Source: an uncultured Bacilli bacterium
Lineage (GTDB): Bacteria; Bacillota_I; Bacilli_A; RFN20; CAG-631
Length of the DNA stretch: 10,947 bases
Direction: 5' to 3'
NCBI GenBank assembly: GCA_934215405.1
Contig: CAKPZU010000066.1
Span: 1 to 10,947 of the forward strand
Positions 1-6,551 of this stretch are shown here, one piece after another. The position numbers were made by a program, and so were the translations under genes. The notes under the pieces are model-generated. The model was given only the letters and a program-made list of their open reading frames with translations. It did not search any database and had not been told where the DNA came from. The first letter of the stretch is position 1; each line of letters opens with the position of its first letter.

Positions 1-22
1 TTAAATACTTATTAAAAACTAT

Positions 23-66
23 GAATTTCTATGGGGAACCCCATTACTCCTCACCCCATAGAATTC
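23..66 (+). other. GC-rich long-stem hairpin, function unknown
   Basis: GAATTTCTATGGGG at 23-36 pairs with CCCCATAGAATTC at 54-66. This gives a stem of about 13 base pairs with one bulged T and a 17-nt loop. CCCCAT occurs twice (39-44 in the loop and 54-59 in the stem), so ATGGGG at 31-36 has two possible partners. The GC content stands out sharply from the AT-rich surroundings. No T-tract follows on the + strand, so it is not a plain terminator in that direction. On the - strand a short T-run lies just past the stem (complement of 14-18). It could be the end of an upstream transcript, part of a small RNA, or a leader structure. I do not recognise a known riboswitch class. Confidence 0.6.
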
Positions 67-67
67 C

Positions 68-99
68 GGAGAACCACTTTTATAGTGTCCTTTCTTTTT
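68..99 (+). terminator. possible intrinsic terminator
   Basis: CACT (75-78) pairs with AGTG (84-87) around a 5-nt loop. It is extended by GGA (68-70) pairing with TCC (88-90) across a 4-nt bulge on the left side. A T-tract (TTTCTTTTT, 91-99) follows immediately. The stem is short and interrupted, so the call is tentative. If real, it would end transcription from upstream (possibly including the 23-66 hairpin) and insulate the operon that starts downstream. Confidence 0.45.
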
Positions 100-108
100 A
101 TAAAAAAC

Positions 109-140
109 AATTCATTATTTTGGCTATTACTTTTTAACTA
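109..140 (+). repeat. upstream copy of a ~31-bp direct repeat (candidate operator)
   Basis: Begins AATTCATTA, then TTTTGG, then TATTACTT and a T-rich end. It matches the copy at 193-223 with a few substitutions and one extra base. Placed far upstream of the promoter, it could be a distal regulator site for the AraC-type protein encoded in the same operon. That binding assignment is inference. Confidence 0.55.
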
Positions 141-192
141 TTTTTGGAAAAATGTATAAAATCATGGATTATATAAGTTTTCAAATTTAAAT

Positions 193-223
193 AATTCATT
201 AATTTGGTTATACTTCTTTGCTA
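193..223 (+). repeat. promoter-proximal copy of the direct repeat (candidate activator site)
   Basis: Begins AATTCATTA, then ATTTGG, then TTATACTTC, in the same order as the 109-140 copy. The two starts are exactly 84 bp apart, about eight helical turns. This copy ends 3 bp before the candidate -35 box at 227, the usual place for an AraC-type activator that touches RNA polymerase. The repeat is visible in the sequence; its role is inferred. Confidence 0.55.
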
Positions 224-226
224 ATT

Positions 227-256
227 TTGCTTTAAACATCTAGATTTTGATAAAAT
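227..256 (+). promoter_or_regulatory. candidate extended -10 promoter of the operon
   Basis: TTGCTT (227-232) serves as the -35 and TAAAAT (251-256) as the -10, with an 18-bp spacer and the extended TGn element directly before the -10 (248-250). The weak -35 fits a promoter that needs an activator. AT-rich DNA gives many look-alikes, for example TTGGAA at 144-149 with an ATTATA at 168-173, so the exact choice is uncertain. Confidence 0.45.
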
Positions 257-273
257 TAATAATGTAAAATAAC

Positions 274-285
274 GCTTTTTAAAGC
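274..285 (+). promoter_or_regulatory. 12-bp perfect dyad in the 5' untranslated leader
   Basis: GCTTTTTAAAGC reads the same on both strands. It lies between the candidate -10 and the ribosome binding site, where a repressor could block. It could equally be chance in AT-rich DNA. It does not fit the catabolite-repression (cre) consensus well. Confidence 0.25.
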
Positions 286-288
286 AAG

Positions 289-294
289 AAAGGA
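289..294 (+). promoter_or_regulatory. ribosome binding site of the surface protein
   Basis: AAAGGA lies 7 nt before the ATG at 302. It supports that start. Confidence 0.75.
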
Positions 295-301
295 TAAATA
301 T

Positions 302-3151
302 ATGAAAAGACTAAAATTATTATCTATTTTTATGTTAGTAGCGTCATCAGCAACAATCATTGCTGAAAATGCTAAAGAATTAAATGCATTAGATGGAAAA
401 GTTGAAATTTCAACAATTGATGCATGGAAATTTGCAGGTGGATGGGAAACTACTTCTTCTTATACTAGCGATGGAGCAATGGTTGTAATACCAGGTGCTA
501 GTAGTGTAGGCTCTGGAGATGCTTGGAAATATTCTGCAACAATTCCAAATTATTCTTCAATGTCACCATCATTTTCTTTAAAAAATAATGAAAAAATTGC
601 TATTGAAATATCAGCTAATTTATTTGATAATGATGGCAATATAATTTCTAAATCTCAAAATTCAGATGCTTTAGATATTTATGTTTATAGTAAGGACGGA
701 GACGCACAACTTGGAATGCTTAGAATTTGGACATCTTCAGGTGGAGCAACAAATGGCGATCATAGCTTTAATTTATATGGCAATAACTGGGATAATTATT
801 CAAGTGGTTCTTGGATAAAAGGAAGAGCTACAGCTGATTCATCATTTGTTATTCAATTTGACAAGGAAAATTTATTTTCATCATATGTTGGTGGACAAGA
901 TGGCTTAGTATGCCTTGATAATAGGAATCAAGCTTTACTTGATCATATTAATAATAATGTTAAAAAAGCCGATGAAATTTATTTTAAAATTTGTGGTGAA
1001 AATGGCTTTACAAATGATACTGAAATTACAGTTAAATCAATAAACTCGCAATCACTTGCTAATAGTGATGGCTGCTTCACAGATACATTAGCTCCAAAAT
1101 TTAATAATGAAGCAGTAAGTAGTACATTAAATATTAATGAACCTTATACAATTCCTACAACTGCTTTTGATTTATTATCTGACGTAACTTATAGTGTTAC
1201 TTATAATGGAAGTGAAGTTGAAGGAAAAACATTTACTCCAACAAAAGCTGGAACAAATAAAGTATCTTTAAATGCTAAAGATAGTGCTAATAATGTAGCT
1301 AGTAAAGAATTTGAATTTGAAGTAGTAAGCGATATTAAAGCTCCAGAAATTACTGCTACTCCAACAATTGAAAGCAAGACTATTAATTATTTTACAACTT
1401 TAACATTTGATAATGCTACATATACAGATGAAACAAATGCCGCTACAAGCGTTTTAAAGATTTATAAAAACGATGAAGAAGTAGCAACATTAAATGAAAA
1501 TGAAAATCATCAGTTTACTTACTTTATTGGTAGTGAATTTGAAGGTGGCGAATATGAATTTGTCTATGAAATTACAAATTCAGCAGGCACAACTACATCT
1601 AATAAAATAAAAGCTACATTTACACTTGAAACTTTAAATGTTCCATCATTTATAACTCCAAGTGCAGCTAATATGATTGCTGATTATGTAGATGAAGGTA
1701 TTAGACTTCGTAGTAGTGTTAACTTTAAAGAATTTAATTTAGGTGAATTTGATGTTGAAGAAGGAATCGATGTTAAATTTATTGTTAATGGATTAACTAA
1801 AAACAATCAAACAAATGAAACTAATTACGTTAATTTAATTTTTACAAATAAGGATGATAGTAATTATAAGGTAATGTATCGTGTATGGGTAGGACATGAT
1901 GGCGCTGATAGACCAACAAATGTCTATATTTCATATGATGGTGAAAATTATAAAGATATTACGGATACTGGTTGGATTTCACGTAATGTTGATGGTGTTG
2001 CTGATAAATATCATATGTTATTTAATAAAGAAGAAACTTTCCAAGGTGAAAGAAATAGTGGTGTTCAAAGAGTTGATAATGCTTATGAAGATTTAGTAAA
2101 GTTCTTTGAAGCAGCTCCTTCTACAATTTATAATGTTGCTTTAGAAGAATCATTCTTAAATGCTGGAGAAGTAAGTAATTTTGAAATGATTTTAACTGAA
2201 TTAAATGGTCAAAGCTTTGCCTCTCCTATTAGTTGGAATGATACATATTTAAAGGTAAAAACAGTAGTTCCTGAAAAAATTGCATTAAATGAAACTTTAA
2301 ATATTAAAGCTTATGCTAAAGATATTATTGGAGATTCAACAATTCGTCTTGACGTAACTACACCAAATAATCAAACTTCAACAATTGATTTTGAAAATGG
2401 TTTAGTAAGCTATACATTTGCAGAACTTGGAAATTATAAATTAAAGGTTGTTGCAAAGGGCACTAATAATAATGAAGTAGTAGAAGAATTTGATGTTGTA
2501 TGTAAAAGTTCAATTGCTGATTTAACAATTGAATTAAAGGATTCTTATAAAGAAACTTATTCTTTACAAGAAGAAATTACAATTATTGAGGCAACTTATA
2601 GTGATAATGTAGTAAGCAAAGAAATTATTATTAAAACTCCTTCAAATGAAGAAGTTAAAGTAAATGCTTTAGATAAATATAAATTTGCAAAGCCTGGTAT
2701 TTATACAATTACTTATATTGCTAAAGACGATGCAAAGCCTGTAAACAATGAAGTAACTAAAATTATCACAATTAATGTTCCAGATACAAAAAAGCCTGTA
2801 GTTGAAGTAGATGTTAATGATACATATGTTATTAATAGTAAGGTAACATTAAATGTTAAAGTAACTGATGATAGTGATTATGATGCTATTGTAACTGTAA
2901 CTAAACCTGATAATAGTAGCATTAAGCTAACATCTTCAAATAATAATTATGAATTTGAAGCAACTACAGCTGGAAAATATACTGTTAAGGTTGTTGTTGA
3001 AGATATTTATGGAAATAAAGAGACAATAACAAAGGAAATAACAGTTAACGAAGAAAGCAAAAAAGGCTGCAAGGGTGAAATAGCTACTACTATGTCTTTA
3101 ATTGCTACTTTAGGAGCACTAATTATTTTAAAAAAATCAAAAAAGCAATAA
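302..3151 (+). CDS. secreted, C-terminally anchored multidomain surface protein with Ig-like repeats
   Basis: 949 aa of unrecognised family, probably a cell-surface glycan-binding or scaffold protein. It starts with a Sec signal peptide (about residues 1-21: MKR, a hydrophobic core, then SSATIIA). Two copies of one unnamed beta-rich domain follow at about 28-254 and 447-641. They share an R-[IV]-W strand, a G-W turn, F-[DN]-K-E-x-x-F, a D-N pair and an ending like L-N-G-Q-S-F. Ig- or cadherin-like modules fill the rest (about 261-445 between the copies, and about 655-735, 740-825 and 828-917), with typical D-x-x-x-P starts and A-G-x-Y-x-[IV]-x-V ends. The tail is K-K-G-C-K-G (920-925), a hydrophobic segment (926-943) and a Lys-rich end, resembling a C-terminal sorting signal built on Cys rather than LPXTG. 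No catalytic motif is visible. It is first in the operon, 9-12 bp before the first GH-like lipoprotein, so it probably serves the same substrate. A modest alternative role is adhesin. Confidence 0.85.
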   Translation: MKRLKLLSIFMLVASSATIIAENAKELNALDGKVEISTIDAWKFAGGWETTSSYTSDGAMVVIPGASSVGSGDAWKYSATIPNYSSMSPSFSLKNNEKIAIEISANLFDNDGNIISKSQNSDALDIYVYSKDGDAQLGMLRIWTSSGGATNGDHSFNLYGNNWDNYSSGSWIKGRATADSSFVIQFDKENLFSSYVGGQDGLVCLDNRNQALLDHINNNVKKADEIYFKICGENGFTNDTEITVKSINSQSLANSDGCFTDTLAPKFNNEAVSSTLNINEPYTIPTTAFDLLSDVTYSVTYNGSEVEGKTFTPTKAGTNKVSLNAKDSANNVASKEFEFEVVSDIKAPEITATPTIESKTINYFTTLTFDNATYTDETNAATSVLKIYKNDEEVATLNENENHQFTYFIGSEFEGGEYEFVYEITNSAGTTTSNKIKATFTLETLNVPSFITPSAANMIADYVDEGIRLRSSVNFKEFNLGEFDVEEGIDVKFIVNGLTKNNQTNETNYVNLIFTNKDDSNYKVMYRVWVGHDGADRPTNVYISYDGENYKDITDTGWISRNVDGVADKYHMLFNKEETFQGERNSGVQRVDNAYEDLVKFFEAAPSTIYNVALEESFLNAGEVSNFEMILTELNGQSFASPISWNDTYLKVKTVVPEKIALNETLNIKAYAKDIIGDSTIRLDVTTPNNQTSTIDFENGLVSYTFAELGNYKLKVVAKGTNNNEVVEEFDVVCKSSIADLTIELKDSYKETYSLQEEITIIEATYSDNVVSKEIIIKTPSNEEVKVNALDKYKFAKPGIYTITYIAKDDAKPVNNEVTKIITINVPDTKKPVVEVDVNDTYVINSKVTLNVKVTDDSDYDAIVTVTKPDNSSIKLTSSNNNYEFEATTAGKYTVKVVVEDIYGNKETITKEITVNEESKKGCKGEIATTMSLIATLGALIILKKSKKQ

Positions 3152-3152
3152 T

Positions 3153-3159
3153 GGGGTGA
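3153..3159 (+). promoter_or_regulatory. ribosome binding site that decides between two adjacent ATGs
   Basis: GGGGTGA lies directly before ATGATG at 3161-3166. The other strong sites in this operon leave 4-5 nt between GGTGA and the ATG. Only the second ATG (3164) gives that distance here; the first leaves just 1 nt. Confidence 0.65.
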
Positions 3160-3163
3160 AATG

Positions 3164-4882
3164 ATGTCAAAATCCAAAAAATTATCATTATTATTAATGG
3201 CCTTACTTGTAAGTGCTTGCTCTAATGCTAATAATAGTGAAAGTGAAATAAATAATAGTTCAAGTGAGGAAAGCTCTTCTTCTTTCATAGATAGTGATAA
3301 ACAAAATCCTATCTATGATGGAAGTGATGTTTTAGTTTCTAAAATTGTAACTAATGATTATGGTTCACATATTCAAGTAAATAATGAGGATTTTCTCTTT
3401 ATTGGTAGTCAAATAAGAGTAGATGCTTTTATGAATTGTGATAAATTTAGTTATGAGCAAATAGAAACATTATTTAAGGAAGCAAAAAAATTAAATGTAA
3501 ATTGTGTGCAAATTCCAATTGAATGGGCAAAAATGGAGATTGATGAGGATAAATTTGATTACACATATTTACATACAATGATGTCATTTGCTAATAAATA
3601 TGATTTAAAAATTGAATTTTTATGGTTTGGCACTAATATGTGTGGTGATACTCATTCATTTACTGTTCCAAATTATATTTTAAAGGATGGTAAAACATAT
3701 CCAAAGCTTGATGCTTTAAGAACTGGCGAGTATTGGAATTATTATGGCATTATGTGGTTTTTAGATTTTGATAATGAAAACTTAATAAAAAGAGAAACAA
3801 ATGCTGTTAGCAAAATGATGGATTATATTTATGAATATGATTCAACTCATGGGGCTAAAAAGCCTGTGATTGGTATTCAAGTTTTAAATGAACCAGATAT
3901 TTTTGTAAGATGGCGTAGTGTGGATAAAAATGTTTTATCAAGAGTAACTAATGAAAGAATTAGTGAAGAGGAAGGCTATAATAAAATTTGTAATTCTTTA
4001 AATGCTATTGGGAAAACTGTAAAAAATAGTAAATACAAAGTTTATACAAGAGTTAATTTTGCTACCTCAACAGCTAGTGATTCATTACATTCAGGAAATG
4101 GTATTTATAATGGAAATGAAGTAAAAGATGCTCCATATTTTGTTAAAAAAATACAAGAATTAGAAGGCATTGATATTGTTGGTGATGATGCTTATACTTC
4201 AAGCGTTAAAAACATTAAGGGTATAGCAAGCATGTTTGCTACAAAAATGAATAGTAACTTTAGCCATATTGCTGAAAATGATGGTAATTATGCTAATACA
4301 GCTTCATTAATACTTGCTTCTATTTCTCAACATGGTGGTTATTCAATTTATGATTTAATAACTTCTCCATTTTTTGCTAGTAATAATTCAGCGAATATTG
4401 ATCAAGGTATTATGCAATTTACTGATAATACATATACAAGCTTTAAATATAAAAATCATTATGAAGAAACATCTTCAATTATTAAAGGCTTAAAAGAGGT
4501 TGAACATTTAGTTTATAATGTGAATAATACAAATTTTGCTTGCTTTAATATTAAAAATGATTATGCAAGTAAGGAAACTAGCCAAGTAATTAATACTGAA
4601 AATGTAACAATTAATTTTAATACAGCTACTGGTGCTATTGGCTTTGCACTTGATAGTGGGACACATTTAGATGTTTATTTTACAAATGATGCAACAATTA
4701 GCTTAAGTAATGCCAATGTTAAAGGTATTGCTAGTGGTTCTTATACTAATAAAGAATTTATTAAAAATGAAGATATTTCAATTTCAAATACTATTTCTTT
4801 AAAGAAGAATACATTATATCGTATTGACTTTGAATCACTAGGCAAGCTTACATCAACAACTTGGGATAATATAGGAGGTTAA
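3164..4882 (+). CDS. clan GH-A glycoside hydrolase-like lipoprotein, paralog 1
   Basis: 572 aa. A lipoprotein signal (lipobox V-S-A-C, Cys19) places it on the outer face of the membrane, followed by a Ser/Asn-rich linker to about 45. Residues about 60-400 look like a (beta/alpha)8 hydrolase of clan GH-A, nearest in feel to GH42/GH35-type enzymes: P-I-E-W (Glu120), W-F-G-x-N-M-C-G-D-T-H, then Q-V-L-N-E-P-D with Asn242-Glu243 as the likely acid/base, G-D-D-x-Y (340-344), and H-I-A-E-N with Glu371 as the likely nucleophile. A conserved R-W-R (249-251) follows the acid/base. A beta-rich C-terminal domain (about 430-572) ends with L-Y-R-I and T-S-T-T. The start at 3164 is chosen on ribosome-site spacing; 3161 would add one Met. 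It should hydrolyse an outside glycan with retention. The substrate is not readable from the sequence, and beta-galactosidase is only a guess from fold. A DUF4978-type family is possible. Confidence 0.85.
   Translation: MSKSKKLSLLLMALLVSACSNANNSESEINNSSSEESSSSFIDSDKQNPIYDGSDVLVSKIVTNDYGSHIQVNNEDFLFIGSQIRVDAFMNCDKFSYEQIETLFKEAKKLNVNCVQIPIEWAKMEIDEDKFDYTYLHTMMSFANKYDLKIEFLWFGTNMCGDTHSFTVPNYILKDGKTYPKLDALRTGEYWNYYGIMWFLDFDNENLIKRETNAVSKMMDYIYEYDSTHGAKKPVIGIQVLNEPDIFVRWRSVDKNVLSRVTNERISEEEGYNKICNSLNAIGKTVKNSKYKVYTRVNFATSTASDSLHSGNGIYNGNEVKDAPYFVKKIQELEGIDIVGDDAYTSSVKNIKGIASMFATKMNSNFSHIAENDGNYANTASLILASISQHGGYSIYDLITSPFFASNNSANIDQGIMQFTDNTYTSFKYKNHYEETSSIIKGLKEVEHLVYNVNNTNFACFNIKNDYASKETSQVINTENVTINFNTATGAIGFALDSGTHLDVYFTNDATISLSNANVKGIASGSYTNKEFIKNEDISISNTISLKKNTLYRIDFESLGKLTSTTWDNIGG
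4873..4879 (+). promoter_or_regulatory. ribosome binding site of the middle GH-like gene
   Basis: AGGAGGT overlaps the last codons of the upstream gene (Gly-Gly) and lies about 7 nt before the ATG at 4886. This near-consensus site implies strong translation, which argues that the catalytically altered middle paralog is not a decaying gene. Confidence 0.8.
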
Positions 4883-4885
4883 TTT

Positions 4886-6550
4886 ATGAAAAATAATAAA
4901 AATATTTTACTTTCATGTATCTTCTTATTAACTATTTGTGGTTGTAATACAACTAATAATTCATCTACTAATACAAATGATGAGATGATTAATCAAACTG
5001 TTTATGATGAACCATATAAGCAAGTTACAAATAGTGATAGTAAAACAACTATCATTAATAGAAATAATGTTCCACAAATTATTTTATCATCATTATTAAG
5101 AACAGATTTATTAAAGAATGCTGACTTTTTAGCTGCCAAAGATGTTGAAGATTATTTTGCAATTGCTAAAGAAACTTCAATGAATACTATTGAATTATCA
5201 ATAATGTGGAGTGAAATTGAACCAACATATAATAATTATGATTTTTCAGCAGTTAAATACTATTTAGATTATGCTAAAAAATATGATTTAAAGGTTAATA
5301 TTGAATGGTATGGTAGCTTTGTTGATGGCGAAACTCATAGTGCAAATATTCCAAGTTACATAAATGATGATACTTCTACATATCCTCTTATTATGGATAT
5401 GTTTGATTATGCTAACTTTGGTCGTTTAAAAATAATGGATTATACAAATGAAAACTTATTAAATAGAGAAAGTAAGGCTTTGTATGAATTAATGAATTAT
5501 GTTTATACATGGAATAATGAAAATGATTTATATGATCCAGTTATTATGGTACAAATTGGCCAAGGTGTTGATAGATTTCAACGTTGGCGTGTTGATGCTT
5601 ATAAAATACTTGATGAAAATGGCTCATTAATGTCACAAGATAAGGCTTGGAGTATTGCTAATACTTATTTAAACGCCATTGCTAAGGGCGTTAAATATTC
5701 AAAATATAAAGCCTTAACAAGAGTTGAATTTTGTGAGCAAAATGCAGTTGTTAATTATGTTAGAAATATTAAGAACTTAGAATATATTGATATTGTTTGT
5801 CCAACATATTTACACGAAATATCATTAACTAAAAATGGTATTAAATCATTCACTGATGAATATGAAAATATGTTTGTTATGAATGCTGAAAACTGGGCTA
5901 ATGATATTAATTATAAGCAAACACTTGCTACATTTGGAACGGGTGGAAGTGGTTATGTTTCATATCAGCTTTCATGTCCTAATTATTATCCTGAATCACC
6001 AAATGGTGCTTTATATTCTCGTTATGATAGTACTAAAGCAACATTGACTGAAAAGTTTAAAGAAAAGAATACAAGAGCTAGCGATAGTAAAATGATTAAT
6101 GAAGCTTTAAGTAAAGCTTATGTTGCTATTGCTAATAGTAAGCGTCAAACATTTGCAACATTTGGCTTAAATAATTTAATCAATAGTAAAGAAAATGCTG
6201 AAAGAATCCAAAAAATTTATTTAAATAATGGCTTATTACTTTCATATTCAAATCCTAAGGATTCATTAGGCTATGCTGTTTTTGATAATAACTATTTATA
6301 TGCTTTTTCAAGTAAGGATGGAACACTTGATATTACTAATTGTACAATCACAATTGGACAAAAAGGCTATTTTGATAAAAATGGTGAATGGATTAATGAA
6401 GGAAATGTTTCACTTATAAATAATAGTAAGCTTGAAATGAAAGCCAATGAGGTTTATCGTGTTAGAATTGCTAGTATTAATGAATTACCATCTTCAACTA
6501 GCTTAAAGGATGATGGCTATTTATCTAGCCTTGATAGTATAAGAGGATAA
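4886..6550 (+). CDS. GH-A-like lipoprotein lacking the acid/base residue, paralog 2 (probable pseudoenzyme)
   Basis: 554 aa. Lipoprotein signal with lipobox I-C-G-C (Cys20). It has the same layout as its two neighbours: linker, (beta/alpha)8-like domain (about 60-380), beta-rich C-terminal domain. Aligned without gaps, the neighbours' V-L-N-E-P-D and V-H-N-E-A-D become I-G-Q-G-V-D, so Asn is Gln226 and the acid/base Glu is Gly227. P-x-E-W becomes S-I-M-W (Met107), and G-D-D-x-Y becomes C-P-T-Y (305-308). It keeps G-x-T-H, R-W-R (233-235) and the nucleophile-position Glu335 in N-A-E-N-W. Normal retaining hydrolysis is therefore unlikely. It may bind glycan, serve as a partner for the other two, or use substrate-assisted or other chemistry. 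The frame is intact with a strong ribosome site, so selection seems to maintain it. The gap is 3 bp to the upstream gene and 1 bp to the next. Confidence 0.85.
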   Translation: MKNNKNILLSCIFLLTICGCNTTNNSSTNTNDEMINQTVYDEPYKQVTNSDSKTTIINRNNVPQIILSSLLRTDLLKNADFLAAKDVEDYFAIAKETSMNTIELSIMWSEIEPTYNNYDFSAVKYYLDYAKKYDLKVNIEWYGSFVDGETHSANIPSYINDDTSTYPLIMDMFDYANFGRLKIMDYTNENLLNRESKALYELMNYVYTWNNENDLYDPVIMVQIGQGVDRFQRWRVDAYKILDENGSLMSQDKAWSIANTYLNAIAKGVKYSKYKALTRVEFCEQNAVVNYVRNIKNLEYIDIVCPTYLHEISLTKNGIKSFTDEYENMFVMNAENWANDINYKQTLATFGTGGSGYVSYQLSCPNYYPESPNGALYSRYDSTKATLTEKFKEKNTRASDSKMINEALSKAYVAIANSKRQTFATFGLNNLINSKENAERIQKIYLNNGLLLSYSNPKDSLGYAVFDNNYLYAFSSKDGTLDITNCTITIGQKGYFDKNGEWINEGNVSLINNSKLEMKANEVYRVRIASINELPSSTSLKDDGYLSSLDSIRG

Positions 6551-6551
6551 A

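Larger units (their letters stand above)
1..301 (+). other. gene-free leader region of the operon
   Basis: No convincing open reading frame is present on either strand. Reading left to right, it holds an AT-rich start, a GC-rich hairpin (23-66), a smaller hairpin followed by a T-tract (68-99), two near-identical direct repeats (109-140 and 193-223), a candidate promoter (227-256), a 12-bp dyad (274-285) and the ribosome binding site of the first gene (289-294). The left edge may contain the end of an upstream transcript, but nothing coding can be assigned. Confidence 0.8.

Noticed and set aside
267..280. Catabolite-repression (cre) site around AACGCTTT
   Set aside because: Only the CG centre and a few positions fit the cre consensus; both outer TG/CA ends are missing.
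1896..2096. Small + strand frame inside the surface protein gene
   Set aside because: No ribosome site, no recognisable protein, and the main frame here encodes a clear repeated domain.
3007..3288. - strand frame across the first and second genes
   Set aside because: It is antisense to the conserved C-terminal tail and lipoprotein signal, with low-complexity Leu/Ser content and no ribosome site.
4886..6550. Middle GH-like gene as a pseudogene
   Set aside because: The frame is complete, with a lipobox, near-consensus ribosome site and both domains; only pocket residues have changed.
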